Source: Streptomyces antibioticus (GTDB lineage Bacteria; Actinomycetota; Actinomycetes; Streptomycetales; Streptomycetaceae). From it: DNA of 64,000 nucleotides. Numbering within the stretch: the first letter of the stretch is position 1; each line of letters opens with the position of its first letter. The stretch is from the NCBI RefSeq assembly GCF_001514065.1, contig NZ_KQ948434.1, positions 230,900 to 294,899 on the forward strand, in the 5' to 3' direction. The position numbers were made by a program, and so were the translations under genes. Of this stretch, positions 8,334-18,367 are shown one piece after another. The notes under the pieces were generated by a model. It was not told where the DNA came from and ran no database searches. It saw only the letters and a program-made list of their open reading frames with translations.

Positions 8334-9923
8334 TCAGACGAGGTTCACCGCACGCGCCGACGTGGCGCCGATCTCCTCGGCCACCTCGGCGAGAACGTTC
8401 GCCGGGACCGTGTCGTCGACCGTCAGGACGGCCAGCGCCTCGCCACCGGCGACGGCACGCGACACCTGCATGCCGGCGATGTTGATGCCCGCCTCGCCGA
8501 AGACGCGGCCCACGGTGCCGACGACGCCGGGACGGTCCTCGTACTTGAGGACGACCATGTGGTCGGCGAGCGCCAGGTCGACGTCGTAGTCGCCGACGGC
8601 CACGATCTTCTGCAGGTGCTTCGGGCCGGCCAGCGTGCCGGAGACCGACACCTCCTCGCCGCTGCCGAGCGTGCCGCGCACGGTCACCACGTTGCGGTGG
8701 TCGGCCGACTCCGAGCTGGTCGTCAGGCGCACCTCGACGCCGCGCTCCTGGGCGAACAGCGGGGCGTTGACGTAGGAGACCGTCTCGTCGACGACGTCCT
8801 CGAAGACACCCTTGAGGGCGGAGAGCTCCAGCACCTTCACGTCGTGCTGGGTGATCTCGCCGTACACCTCGACGTCCAGGCGGACCGCCACCTCGCCGGC
8901 GAGGGCGGTGAAGATCCGGCCGAGGCGCTCGGCGAGCGGGAGGCCCGGCTTGACGTCCTCGGCGATGACACCGCCCTGGACGTTGACCGCGTCGGGGACG
9001 AGCTCACCGGCAAGCGCGAGACGCACGGACCGCGCCACGGCGATACCGGCCTTCTCCTGGGCCTCGTCGGTGGAGGCACCGAGGTGCGGGGTGCAGACGA
9101 CCTGGTCGAGCTCGAAGAGCGGGGAGTCCGTGCAGGGCTCCTTCGCGTACACGTCGAGACCGGCGCCGGCGACGCGGCCCTCCTTGAGGGCGGAGAACAG
9201 CGCGGCCTCGTCGACGATGCCACCGCGCGCGGCGTTGACGATCCGGACGCTCGGCTTGACCTTGTGCAGGGCCTCGTCGCCGATGAGACCGAGGGTCTCG
9301 GGGGTCTTGGGGAGGTGGACGGTGATGAAGTCGGAGACCTCGAGCAGCTCGTCCAGCGACAGCACCTTGACGCCCATCTGCGCGGCGCGCGCGGGCTGCA
9401 CGTAGGGGTCGTAGGCGACGACCTTCATGCCGAAGGCGGACATGCGCTGGGCGACCAGCGCGCCGATCCGGCCCAGACCCACGACACCGAGGGTCTTCTC
9501 GGCGAGCTCGACGCCCGTGTACTTGCTGCGCTTCCACTCGCCGTTCTTCAGGGCGGTGTTGGCCTGCGGAATGTGGCGGGCCGTGGCGAGCAGCAGACCG
9601 CAGGCCAGTTCGGCGGCGGTCACGATGTTGGAGGTCGGGGCGTTGACGACCATCACGCCGGCCTTGGTGGCGGCGGAGACGTCCACGTTGTCCAGGCCGA
9701 CGCCGGCTCGCGCGACGACCTTCAGCTTGTTCGCGGCGGCGATCGCCTCGGCGTCCACCTTGGTGGCGGAGCGGATCAGGATCGCGTCGACATCGGCGAT
9801 GGCGGGCAGCAGCTCGGCGCGGTCCGCGCCGTTGCACTGCCGGATCTCGAAGTCGGGGCCAAGCGCGTCGACGGTCGCGGGCGACAGCTCTTCAGCGATG
9901 AGTACGACAGGTTTCGAGCTCAC
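8334..9923 (-). CDS. serA: D-3-phosphoglycerate dehydrogenase
   Basis: This enzyme oxidises 3-phosphoglycerate to 3-phosphohydroxypyruvate, the first step of serine synthesis. At 529 residues it is the long actinobacterial form: catalytic and NAD domains (GLGRIGALVAQR near 150; His in CTPHLGAS near 280), an intervening ASB domain (about 315-450) and a C-terminal ACT domain (VVLKYEDRPGVVGTV near 460) for serine feedback. I choose GTG 9923 (MSSKPVVLIAEE), 6 bases after GAGG, over GTG 9935. It stands alone downstream of ilvC, with a terminator and 230 bp between them. Confidence 0.95.
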   Translation of the reverse strand: MSSKPVVLIAEELSPATVDALGPDFEIRQCNGADRAELLPAIADVDAILIRSATKVDAEAIAAANKLKVVARAGVGLDNVDVSAATKAGVMVVNAPTSNIVTAAELACGLLLATARHIPQANTALKNGEWKRSKYTGVELAEKTLGVVGLGRIGALVAQRMSAFGMKVVAYDPYVQPARAAQMGVKVLSLDELLEVSDFITVHLPKTPETLGLIGDEALHKVKPSVRIVNAARGGIVDEAALFSALKEGRVAGAGLDVYAKEPCTDSPLFELDQVVCTPHLGASTDEAQEKAGIAVARSVRLALAGELVPDAVNVQGGVIAEDVKPGLPLAERLGRIFTALAGEVAVRLDVEVYGEITQHDVKVLELSALKGVFEDVVDETVSYVNAPLFAQERGVEVRLTTSSESADHRNVVTVRGTLGSGEEVSVSGTLAGPKHLQKIVAVGDYDVDLALADHMVVLKYEDRPGVVGTVGRVFGEAGINIAGMQVSRAVAGGEALAVLTVDDTVPANVLAEVAEEIGATSARAVNLV

Positions 9924-10113
9924 GTGAGTCCTCACAAGTCCAATGCGGACGGCCGTCCCGACGGCCGCAGGCGGTGGAGGTTACTGGCCGCGTGGAAGAC
10001 GCACGACGCTGTGGGCCTGACGCGTATGTGTGCAGCAGTGTAGTGGCGTGTGCGTTGGGCTTTTACGCCGCTGCGGAAGGATCACCCGTCCGTGGTGGGA
10101 CAGGTTGGACAAC

Positions 10114-10140
10114 GGGGCCGGAGCATGCCGCTCCGGCCCC
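10114..10140 (-). terminator. Terminator after ilvC
   Basis: GGGGCCGGAG and its complement form a 10-bp stem with a 7-base loop, 14 bp downstream of the ilvC stop. It separates the ilv operon from serA. The following T run is minimal, as is common in streptomycetes. Confidence 0.7.
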
Positions 10141-10153
10141 GTCGGTCGAGGAC

Positions 10154-11269
<1,116 letters not shown>

Positions 11270-11794
11270 TCAGGCGGATCGGTCGAGCGCGCGCAGCGAC
11301 CGGTCGGTGATCGACCGCGCCCCGCGGCCGATCGCGATGGTGCCGGACTGGACGAGCTCCTTGATGCCGAAGGGCTCCAGCATCTTGAGCATGGCCTCCA
11401 GCTTGTCGCTGGAGCCGGTGGCCTCGATGGTGACGGCCTCCGGGGAGACGTCGACGGTCTTGGCGCGGAACAGCTGGACGATCTCGACGATCTGCGAGCG
11501 CGTCTCGTTGTCGGCGCGCACCTTCACCAGAACGAGTTCACGCTGAACGGCGCTCGACGGCTCCAACTCGACGATCTTGAGGACCTCGACGAGCTTGTTG
11601 AGCTGCTTGGTGACCTGCTCCAGCGGCAGCGCCTCGACGCTCACCACGATCGTGATGCGGGAGATGTCGGCATGCTCGGTGACCCCGACGGCGAGGGAGT
11701 CGATGTTGAACCCGCGGCGGGAGAACAGGGCCGCGATGCGGGCCAGGATGCCGGGCTTGTTCTCCACCAGGACGGAGAGCGTGTGCTTGGACAT
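11270..11794 (-). CDS. ilvN: Acetolactate synthase small (regulatory) subunit
   Basis: This 174-residue protein starts with an ACT domain (LVENKPGILARIAALFSRRG near residues 9-28) and continues with the ALS_ss C-terminal domain. It binds valine and activates and feedback-inhibits the large subunit. The ATG lies 21 bp after the ilvB stop with AGAGAGACG as ribosome site, so the two subunits are co-expressed. It can equally be called ilvH. Confidence 0.95.
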   Translation of the reverse strand: MSKHTLSVLVENKPGILARIAALFSRRGFNIDSLAVGVTEHADISRITIVVSVEALPLEQVTKQLNKLVEVLKIVELEPSSAVQRELVLVKVRADNETRSQIVEIVQLFRAKTVDVSPEAVTIEATGSSDKLEAMLKMLEPFGIKELVQSGTIAIGRGARSITDRSLRALDRSA

Positions 11795-11815
11795 GATCTT
11801 TTACGTCTCTCTCGC

Positions 11816-13669
11816 TCAGTCGTCTTCGCTGTCGCCGAAGTCGGGGCGGACGTCCCGGGCGGCCAGGATCTCGTCGTTGGAGGTGCCGGCGGCGACCATC
11901 GGCCACACCATGGCGTCCTCGTGGACGATGAAGTCGACGACGACCGGGCGGTCGTTGATGGAGTTCGCCTCTTCGATGACCTTGTCGAGGTCGGCCGGGT
12001 CCTCGCAGCGGATCGCGTAGCAGCCCATGGCCTCCGACAGCTTCACGAAGTCGGGAACGCGGGTGCCGCGGGCGTCCGGGTTGACGTCGTCGGGCCCGGA
12101 GTGCAGCACGGTGTTGGAGTACCGCTGGTTGTAGAAGAGGGTCTGCCACTGGCGGACCATCCCGAGGGCGCCGTTGTTGATGATGGCGACCTTGATCGGG
12201 ATGTTGTTCAGGGCGCAGGTGGTGAGTTCCTGGTTGGTCATCTGGAAGCAGCCGTCGCCGTCGATGGCCCAGACCGCCCGGTCCGGCCGGCCGGCCTTGG
12301 CGCCCATCGCGGCCGGGACCGCGTAGCCCATGGTTCCGGCGCCGCCGGAGTTCAGCCAGGTCGCGGGCTTCTCGTACTCGATGTAGTGCGCGGCCCACAT
12401 CTGGTGCTGGCCGACGCCCGCCGCGAAGATCGTGCCCTCCGGGGCGAGCTGCCCGATGCGCTGGATGACCTGCTGCGGCGACAGCGAGCCGTTGTCCGGC
12501 TGGTCGTAGCCGAGCGGGTAGGTCTCGCGCCAGCGGTTGAGGTCCTTCCACCAGGCGGTGTAGTCGCCCTGGTGACCCTCGCTGTGCTCCTTCTGCACGG
12601 CCTGGACGAGGTCGGCGATGACCTCACGGGCGTCACCGACGATCGGCACGTCCGCGGCACGGTTCTTGCCGATCTCCGCGGGGTCGATGTCGGCGTGGAC
12701 GATCTTGGCGTACGGGGCGAAGCTGTCCAGCTTGCCGGTGACGCGGTCGTCGAAGCGGGCTCCGAGGGCGACGATCAGGTCGGCCTTCTGCAGCGCGGTG
12801 ACGGCGGTGACCGCACCGTGCATGCCCGGCATTCCCACGTGCAGCGGGTGGCTGTCGGGGAATGCGCCGAGCGCCATCAGGGTGGTGGTGACGGGCGCTC
12901 CGGTGAGCTCGGCGAGAACCTTGAGCTCGGCGGTGGCCTGTGCCTTGATGACACCGCCACCGACGTAGAGGACGGGCCGCTTGGCGGCCGTGATGAGCTT
13001 GGCGGCCTCGCGGATCTGCTTGGCGTGCGGCTTGGTCACCGGACGGTAGCCGGGCAGGTCCATGACCGGCGGCCACGAGAAGGTGGTCTGCGCCTGGAGG
13101 ATGTCCTTCGGGATGTCCACCAGCACCGGGCCGGGGCGGCCGGTCGAGGCGATGTGGAACGCCTGCGCGATGGTCCGCGGGATGTCCTCGGCCTTGGTGA
13201 CCAGGAAGCTGTGCTTGGTGATCGGCATCGTGATGCCGACGATGTCCGCCTCCTGGAAGGCGTCCGTGCCGATCGCCTTGGAGACCACCTGGCCGGTGAT
13301 CGCCACGAGCGGCACCGAGTCCATGTTGGCGTCCGCGATCGGGGTCACCAGGTTGGTCGCGCCCGGTCCCGAGGTCGCCATGCAGACGCCGACCTTGCCG
13401 GTGGCCTGCGCGTAACCCGTGGCCGCGTGACCGGCGCCCTGCTCGTGGCGGACCAGGACGTGACGCACCCGGGTGGAGTCCATCATCGGGTCGTACGCCG
13501 GCAGGATCGTGCCGCCGGGGATACCGAATACCGTGTCGACGCCGACCTCTTCAAGCGAACGGATGAGCGACTTCGCGCCCGTGACGCTCTCGGGAGGGGA
13601 CTGCTGTCCTCCGGATCGGGGCCGCGGCTGCGGATGATGGGCCCCGGTGGCCTGCTCGGTCATCGTCAT
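11816..13669 (-). CDS. ilvB: Acetolactate synthase large (catalytic) subunit
   Basis: This 617-residue ThDP enzyme makes acetolactate from two pyruvates or acetohydroxybutyrate from pyruvate plus 2-oxobutyrate, the first step to valine, leucine and isoleucine. The catalytic Glu is in [15 protein letters not shown] near residue 76, and the ThDP-Mg motif [19 protein letters not shown] is near residue 485. A Ser/Pro/Gln-rich N-terminal extension precedes the conserved region. It heads the ilvB-ilvN-ilvC operon and is preceded by a leader peptide and attenuator. Confidence 0.96.
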   Translation of the reverse strand: MTMTEQATGAHHPQPRPRSGGQQSPPESVTGAKSLIRSLEEVGVDTVFGIPGGTILPAYDPMMDSTRVRHVLVRHEQGAGHAATGYAQATGKVGVCMATSGPGATNLVTPIADANMDSVPLVAITGQVVSKAIGTDAFQEADIVGITMPITKHSFLVTKAEDIPRTIAQAFHIASTGRPGPVLVDIPKDILQAQTTFSWPPVMDLPGYRPVTKPHAKQIREAAKLITAAKRPVLYVGGGVIKAQATAELKVLAELTGAPVTTTLMALGAFPDSHPLHVGMPGMHGAVTAVTALQKADLIVALGARFDDRVTGKLDSFAPYAKIVHADIDPAEIGKNRAADVPIVGDAREVIADLVQAVQKEHSEGHQGDYTAWWKDLNRWRETYPLGYDQPDNGSLSPQQVIQRIGQLAPEGTIFAAGVGQHQMWAAHYIEYEKPATWLNSGGAGTMGYAVPAAMGAKAGRPDRAVWAIDGDGCFQMTNQELTTCALNNIPIKVAIINNGALGMVRQWQTLFYNQRYSNTVLHSGPDDVNPDARGTRVPDFVKLSEAMGCYAIRCEDPADLDKVIEEANSINDRPVVVDFIVHEDAMVWPMVAAGTSNDEILAARDVRPDFGDSEDD

Positions 13670-13742
13670 TCTCTTCTCGATGCTGAGGGTTTTTGCGAGG
13701 TTCGTGCGATTTGAGCGGCTCTACGCTCGGTGCCTGTGCAAC

Positions 13743-13776
13743 AAAAAACCCCTCGTGCCGTAAGGCAAGCGAGGGG
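13743..13776 (-). terminator. Transcription attenuator of the ilvB operon
   Basis: Read on the minus strand, a GC-rich stem (CCCCTCGCTTGCC against GGCACGAGGGG with loop TTAC and one bulged region) is followed directly by six Ts at 13748-13743. It is a textbook intrinsic terminator lying between the leader peptide and the ilvB start, so it would reduce read-through when branched-chain aminoacyl-tRNAs are plentiful. Confidence 0.8.
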
Positions 13777-13817
13777 AGCGCGCCGGGAGGGGTCGCTGAG
13801 CGGTCAAGGGCTCAGCT

Positions 13818-13859
13818 TCAGCCGACGCGCTTTCCAAGTACGAGAATTCGGGTGCGCAT
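13818..13859 (-). CDS. ilvB leader peptide MRTRILVLGKRVG
   Basis: A 13-codon frame runs from ATG 13859 to TGA 13818 with GGGAGAGGG about 8-16 bases upstream. Ile-Leu-Val-Leu occur consecutively at positions 5-8, matching the products of the operon. The intrinsic terminator lies 42 bases past its stop. Ribosome stalling at these codons when any branched-chain amino acid is short would be expected to favour an antiterminator. Similar ILVL-type leaders precede ilvB in other actinobacteria as I recall. Confidence 0.8.
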   Translation of the reverse strand: MRTRILVLGKRVG

Positions 13860-13892
13860 GGCATTGACCCTCTCCCTGGCGCACACCGCGTG

Positions 13893-16800
13893 TCAAGTGG
13901 GTGGGACGGGAGTCTCATTATGTGAGCGAAGGGCACTTCCGCCTCCGAGGACAGCGGTACCGCCCCCGAGGACGGCCGTCACACCACTGGTGACCCCACT
14001 TGTGTACACCCCCGCGCCGCCGCCCGCGAACGCCGGCTCGGCCGGTCCGTGCGGCACCGGGAAGTGGCCGGAAGTGAGCGCCCGGCGCAGCCGGTACTCG
14101 TCCAGCGGCCCGGAGAACGCCATCCCCTGCCCGTGCGTGCAGCCCATCGCCCGCAGCGCCACGACCTGCTCCGGCAGGTCCACCCCGTCGGCCACGGACT
14201 GCAGTCCCAGGTCACCGGCGATCCTGAGCAGCCCGCTGGTGATCTTGTGCAGCCGCGCGGACTCCACGACGCCGTCGACCAGGCTGCGGTCGAGCTTGAG
14301 CACGTCCACGGGGAGTCTGCGCAGGGCCGTGATGGCCGCGTAGCCGCTGCCGAACCCGTCGAGCGCGATCCGGACCCCGAGCCTGCGCAGCGCCGCCAGC
14401 CGGCGCTCCAGCTCGTCCAGGGAGACCCGGGGGTCGGTCTCGGACAGCTCGATCATCAGCGATCCGGACGGCAGTCCGTGCCGGGTCAGCAGCGCCTCGA
14501 TGGAGCCGGGCGGCAGCGAGCGGTCCAGGAGCCGGCGGGCGCTCATCCGGACCGTCACCGGCACGGACACCCCGGTCCCGGTCCGCTCGGCGGCTTGCGC
14601 CACCGCCTCTTCGAGCATCCAGCGGCCCAGCTCGGCGGTCTTGTCGCTGTCCTCCGCGACCCGCAGGAACTCGGCCGGCGTGAACAGGACACCCTGCGAG
14701 GAACGCCAGCGCGCCTGGGCGGCGACCGAGGTGATCCGGCCGTCCTCCAGACACACCACCGGCTGGTGCAGCAGCGCGAACTCGCCGTCGTGCAGCGCGG
14801 CACGCAGCCGGGTGGCCAGTTCCGCCTTGCGGACGACGTCCTGCTGCATCTGGGGCGCGTACAGCTCGACGCGGCCCTTTCCGGCCGACTTGGCGCGGTA
14901 CATCGCGAGGTCCGCGTTGCGCAGGATCTCGCCCGCGCCCAGGCCGGGCTCGGAGAAGGCGACGCCGATGGAGGCGGCGACCCGGACATCGTTGCCGTCG
15001 ATGAGGTAGGGCTGGGAGAGCGTGATCCTGAGGCGGTCGGCGAGCTCCAGGATGTGGCGTTCCCTGGCGGAGCGGTCACGGGTGCCGTCGCCGACGATCA
15101 GGGCCGCGAACTCGTCGCCGCCCAGCCGGGAGGCGGTGTCGCCGTACCGGACCGCGTCCTGGAGTCTGCGGGCTGCCTGGACGAGCAGCTCGTCCCCGGC
15201 CTGGTGCCCGATCGTGTCGTTGACGGCCTTGAAGCCGTCGAGGTCGATGAAGAGAACGGCGGTGCCGCGGTCGGAGGAGCGGCGGCCGGAGAGCGCCTGC
15301 TGGACGCGCTTGGTGAACAGGGCGCGGTTGGGCAGGTCGGTGAGCGGGTCGTGCTCGGCGTTGTGCTGGAGCTGCGCCTGGAGGCGGACTCTTTCGGTCA
15401 CGTCCCGGCTGTTGAAGATGAGGCCGCCGTGGTGGCGGTTGACGGTGGACTCGACGTTGAGCCAGCCTCCGTCGCCCGACTTGAAGCGGCACTCGATGCG
15501 GGTGGTGGGCTCCTCCAGCGGGCTGGCGGCGAGGAAGCGGCGCACCTCGTGGACCACGCAGCCCAGGTCCTCCGGGTGGATGAGATTGGCCAGTTCCGTA
15601 CCCACCAGATCCTCGGCGGAGCGTCCGTAGACCCCGGCGGCGGCCGGGGAGACGTACCGGAGGATGCCGTTGGGCGCGGCGATCATGATGACGTCGCTGG
15701 AGCCCTGCACCAGGGAGCGGAAGTGGCTCTCCTTCTGGGCCAGTTCCTGGGTGAGGGTGATGTTGTCGAGCAGCATGATGCCCTGGCGCACCACGAGGGC
15801 GAGAACCACCGTGCCGCAGGTGAGCAGGACGACGCGGTCGACGCTGCGGCCGTTGAGCACGTTGTAGAGGATGCCCAGGGTGCAGACGGCGGCGGCGAGG
15901 TAGGGCGTGAGGGCGGCCAGGGAGCCGGCGATGGGCCGGGCGGCCGGGTACCGGCTGTGATCACCTCCCGGGGCCGGTGCGGGCGGATGGTGGTGGATGC
16001 CGCCGCGCCGCCTCGGCAGGTGTTCGTGGACCACGCGCGTGTGCGGCTCGTCGTCCAGGTGCCCGTGCCGGGGCGTGGCCCAGGGGGCGTAGGCGAGGAG
16101 CAGCGAGCCGGCGAACCAGCCCGCGTCCAGCAGCTGGCCCGAGCGGTAGTCGTTGTGCAGCAGCGGTGAGGTGAACAGGGCATCGCACATGACGGTCAGG
16201 GCGAGTGCGCCGATCGCGGTGTTGACCGCGGAGCGGTTCATCGCCGAGCGCCGGAAGTGCAGCGCGAGCACCATGCTGACCAGGGCGATGTCGAGCAGCG
16301 GGTACGCCAGCGATAGGGCGGTGTGCGCGACGCTCGGCCCCTCGGACTTCGCCGCCTGGGCGAGCGCGAGGCTCCACGACAGCGTGAGCAGCGAGCCGCC
16401 GATCAGCCAGGCGTCGAGCGCCAGGCAGACCCAACCGGCCTTCGTCACCGGCCTTTTGGCCAGGACCAGCAGGCCCACGATGGCGGGCGGCGCGAAGCAC
16501 AGGAAGAAGCCGTCGGCGTAGCTCGGGCTCGGCACGGGCCGCTCCAGGACGACCTCGTACCACCCCCAGACGAGGTTGCCGAGGGAGGCCATGGCCGAGG
16601 AGAGCGCGAAGAGCAGCCAGGCCGGTCGAAAGCGGATGCGGCGTCGACGGGCGTAGAGGAAGCAGGACACGGCGGCGATTCCCGCCGCGGCGCTCAGCCC
16701 GAAGTCGCCCATGATCAGTGCGAGTTCGTCCGAACCCCAGCCGAGCGCGGAACCGACGGCGTATCCCGCGCAGATCAGGGCCAGGACGAGTTGGTGGACC

Positions 16801-17105
16801 AGGCTCGACCCACCGCCGGCGGACGGCGGTCGGGACAGCAGCATCCCTGGCGAAGGCCGGTCCCGCAGCGCTCCGTTGAGCGTGGTCGTGGGGGGCGGCG
16901 GCGAGCTCACCGGACCCTCCAGGTCCGCTGTGCCCCGGGGTCCAGCGGTTCCCGAGTCGCTGGGTGCGCATGCCTTTTGCGGCCGCTGTGCCTGCGGTGG
17001 TGATGGCTGTGACGGCAGTTGTGGCTGCCGTGGTGACCGCGTCTGCGCGCGGCCGTGTGCCAGGGTCGCCGCCGGCTGCCCCGCCGCGTCGGATCGTTCG
17101 TCCAT
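13893..17105 (-). CDS. Membrane PAS-GGDEF-EAL protein with degenerate EAL domain
   Basis: This protein of about 1,070 residues has a Pro/Gln-rich start, eight to ten hydrophobic segments (about 100-430), a PAS domain (near 462-570), GGDEF ([10 protein letters not shown] near 663) and a C-terminal EAL-like domain. The GGDEF signature is intact, so diguanylate cyclase activity is plausible. In the EAL half the signature reads A-Q-A, the DDFGTGY motif reads DGFGSGY and V-A-E-G reads V-A-D-G, so phosphodiesterase activity is unlikely; it may bind c-di-GMP or be inactive. The start is uncertain: ATG 17105, GTG 17135 and TTG 17144 share the frame. It ends 33 bp before the ilvB leader peptide. Confidence 0.88.
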   Translation of the reverse strand: MDERSDAAGQPAATLAHGRAQTRSPRQPQLPSQPSPPQAQRPQKACAPSDSGTAGPRGTADLEGPVSSPPPPTTTLNGALRDRPSPGMLLSRPPSAGGGSSLVHQLVLALICAGYAVGSALGWGSDELALIMGDFGLSAAAGIAAVSCFLYARRRRIRFRPAWLLFALSSAMASLGNLVWGWYEVVLERPVPSPSYADGFFLCFAPPAIVGLLVLAKRPVTKAGWVCLALDAWLIGGSLLTLSWSLALAQAAKSEGPSVAHTALSLAYPLLDIALVSMVLALHFRRSAMNRSAVNTAIGALALTVMCDALFTSPLLHNDYRSGQLLDAGWFAGSLLLAYAPWATPRHGHLDDEPHTRVVHEHLPRRRGGIHHHPPAPAPGGDHSRYPAARPIAGSLAALTPYLAAAVCTLGILYNVLNGRSVDRVVLLTCGTVVLALVVRQGIMLLDNITLTQELAQKESHFRSLVQGSSDVIMIAAPNGILRYVSPAAAGVYGRSAEDLVGTELANLIHPEDLGCVVHEVRRFLAASPLEEPTTRIECRFKSGDGGWLNVESTVNRHHGGLIFNSRDVTERVRLQAQLQHNAEHDPLTDLPNRALFTKRVQQALSGRRSSDRGTAVLFIDLDGFKAVNDTIGHQAGDELLVQAARRLQDAVRYGDTASRLGGDEFAALIVGDGTRDRSARERHILELADRLRITLSQPYLIDGNDVRVAASIGVAFSEPGLGAGEILRNADLAMYRAKSAGKGRVELYAPQMQQDVVRKAELATRLRAALHDGEFALLHQPVVCLEDGRITSVAAQARWRSSQGVLFTPAEFLRVAEDSDKTAELGRWMLEEAVAQAAERTGTGVSVPVTVRMSARRLLDRSLPPGSIEALLTRHGLPSGSLMIELSETDPRVSLDELERRLAALRRLGVRIALDGFGSGYAAITALRRLPVDVLKLDRSLVDGVVESARLHKITSGLLRIAGDLGLQSVADGVDLPEQVVALRAMGCTHGQGMAFSGPLDEYRLRRALTSGHFPVPHGPAEPAFAGGGAGVYTSGVTSGVTAVLGGGTAVLGGGSALRSHNETPVPPT

Positions 17106-17327
17106 AGGCCGTGCATCGCCCGTCGCCCCCCTCACAGTCTGCAATGTCCATCCCCGGCGCCGAACGGTGCGCGGCGCAGCCCCTGTCGGGACGATACACC
17201 AGTCTCGTCACTCAGGGACATAGTTCCTCTACGCTCCGTGACGACCAGCGGCGTTGTGAGCACGGACCGCGTCCGGAAGATTGCGGAGGGTACCGGAAGC
17301 GGATTACGCGCTTGTTGCCCGGAGTGC

Positions 17328-18290
17328 TCAGGCCCTTGTGGGACCCGTCGTAAGGATCACGTTGCGCAAGGGCTCCTGGTTCACGAAACGCCCCAACTGA
17401 TCCACCAGCAACCGTTTTGCGCGCGGCAGAAAGGCGGACGTGGGTCCGCCGACGTGCGGGCTGATGAGCACGCCGGGCGCCTGCCAGAGCGGGTGTCCCT
17501 TGGGCAGGGGCTCGGGGTCGACCACGTCCAGGGCGGCGGTGAGGCGACCGGTCTCCAGCTCGGCGAGGAGCGCCTCGGTGTCGACGACGCCTCCGCGCGC
17601 GACGTTCACGAGGAGCGCGCCGTCCTTCATCCGGGCCAGGAACCCGGCGTTCACCAGGCCACGCGTGGAGTCATCGAGCGGCGTGGAGAGGATGACGACG
17701 TCCGCGTCGGGGAGCAGGGCGGGCAGGTCGGTGAGCGGGTGCACCGGTCCGCGCTCCGTGGTGCGCGCGGAGCGCGCGACGCGCGCCACCCGCGCGACCT
17801 CGAACGGCACGAGCCGGTCCTCGATCGCGGCGCCGATGGAGCCGTACCCGACGATGAGCACGTTTTTGTCGGCGAGGGCGGGGTGGAAGTCGCCCTGCCA
17901 GTGCTCCTGTTGCTGGGCCCGGACGAAGCCGGGGATGCCGCGCAGGGAGGCGAGGGTCAGGGTGAGGGCGAGCTCGGCGGTGCTGGCCTCGTGCACCCCG
18001 CGCGCGTTGCACAGCCGTACGCCGGGGGCGATGTCGGACAGCTGTGCCATGACGTCGTCGACGCCGGCGGTGAGCGTCTGGACGAACTGGAGGTTCCGCA
18101 TCTCCTTCAGCGGGCGGACCTTGACGGGCTGCCTCTTCATGTACGGCACGACGTAGACGACGCAGTCGGCCGGGTCGCCCGGGAACTCCTGCTCCCCTGT
18201 CTCACCCCCGTCCCAGAACAGGTAGTTCGGGCCCTCGGGGAGACCCGCGATCTCGTCCGGCGGGATGGGAAGCCACACGTCAGCGCTCAT
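17328..18290 (-). CDS. D-isomer-specific 2-hydroxyacid dehydrogenase
   Basis: This 320-residue NAD(P)-dependent enzyme of the lactate/phosphoglycerate dehydrogenase superfamily has the Rossmann motif VGYGSIGAAIEDRL near 144, catalytic Arg in NVARGGVVD near 230, and catalytic His in SPHVGGPTS near 278. It probably reduces 2-oxo acids of undetermined identity. It is a stand-alone gene, divergent from the aldo/keto reductase. ATG 18290 is preferred; GTG 18296 is two codons upstream. Confidence 0.88.
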   Translation of the reverse strand: MSADVWLPIPPDEIAGLPEGPNYLFWDGGETGEQEFPGDPADCVVYVVPYMKRQPVKVRPLKEMRNLQFVQTLTAGVDDVMAQLSDIAPGVRLCNARGVHEASTAELALTLTLASLRGIPGFVRAQQQEHWQGDFHPALADKNVLIVGYGSIGAAIEDRLVPFEVARVARVARSARTTERGPVHPLTDLPALLPDADVVILSTPLDDSTRGLVNAGFLARMKDGALLVNVARGGVVDTEALLAELETGRLTAALDVVDPEPLPKGHPLWQAPGVLISPHVGGPTSAFLPRAKRLLVDQLGRFVNQEPLRNVILTTGPTRA

Positions 18291-18367
18291 GGTCACGAGG
18301 CTATGTCAGGTGCGTGAGGACGCAGAGGTTAGGTTGTGGGGTGCCGGAAGAGGAGGGTCACGAGCAG

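Noticed and set aside
6321-10043. A 1,240-codon plus-strand open frame across the TetR, MFS and serA genes
   Set aside because: It runs against well-conserved genes, lacks any family resemblance and its composition is that of a shadow frame in high-GC DNA.
13721-13936. A 71-codon minus-strand frame overlapping the ilvB leader
   Set aside because: It runs through the attenuator stem and is out of frame with the 13-codon leader, which has the ribosome site and the ILVL codons.
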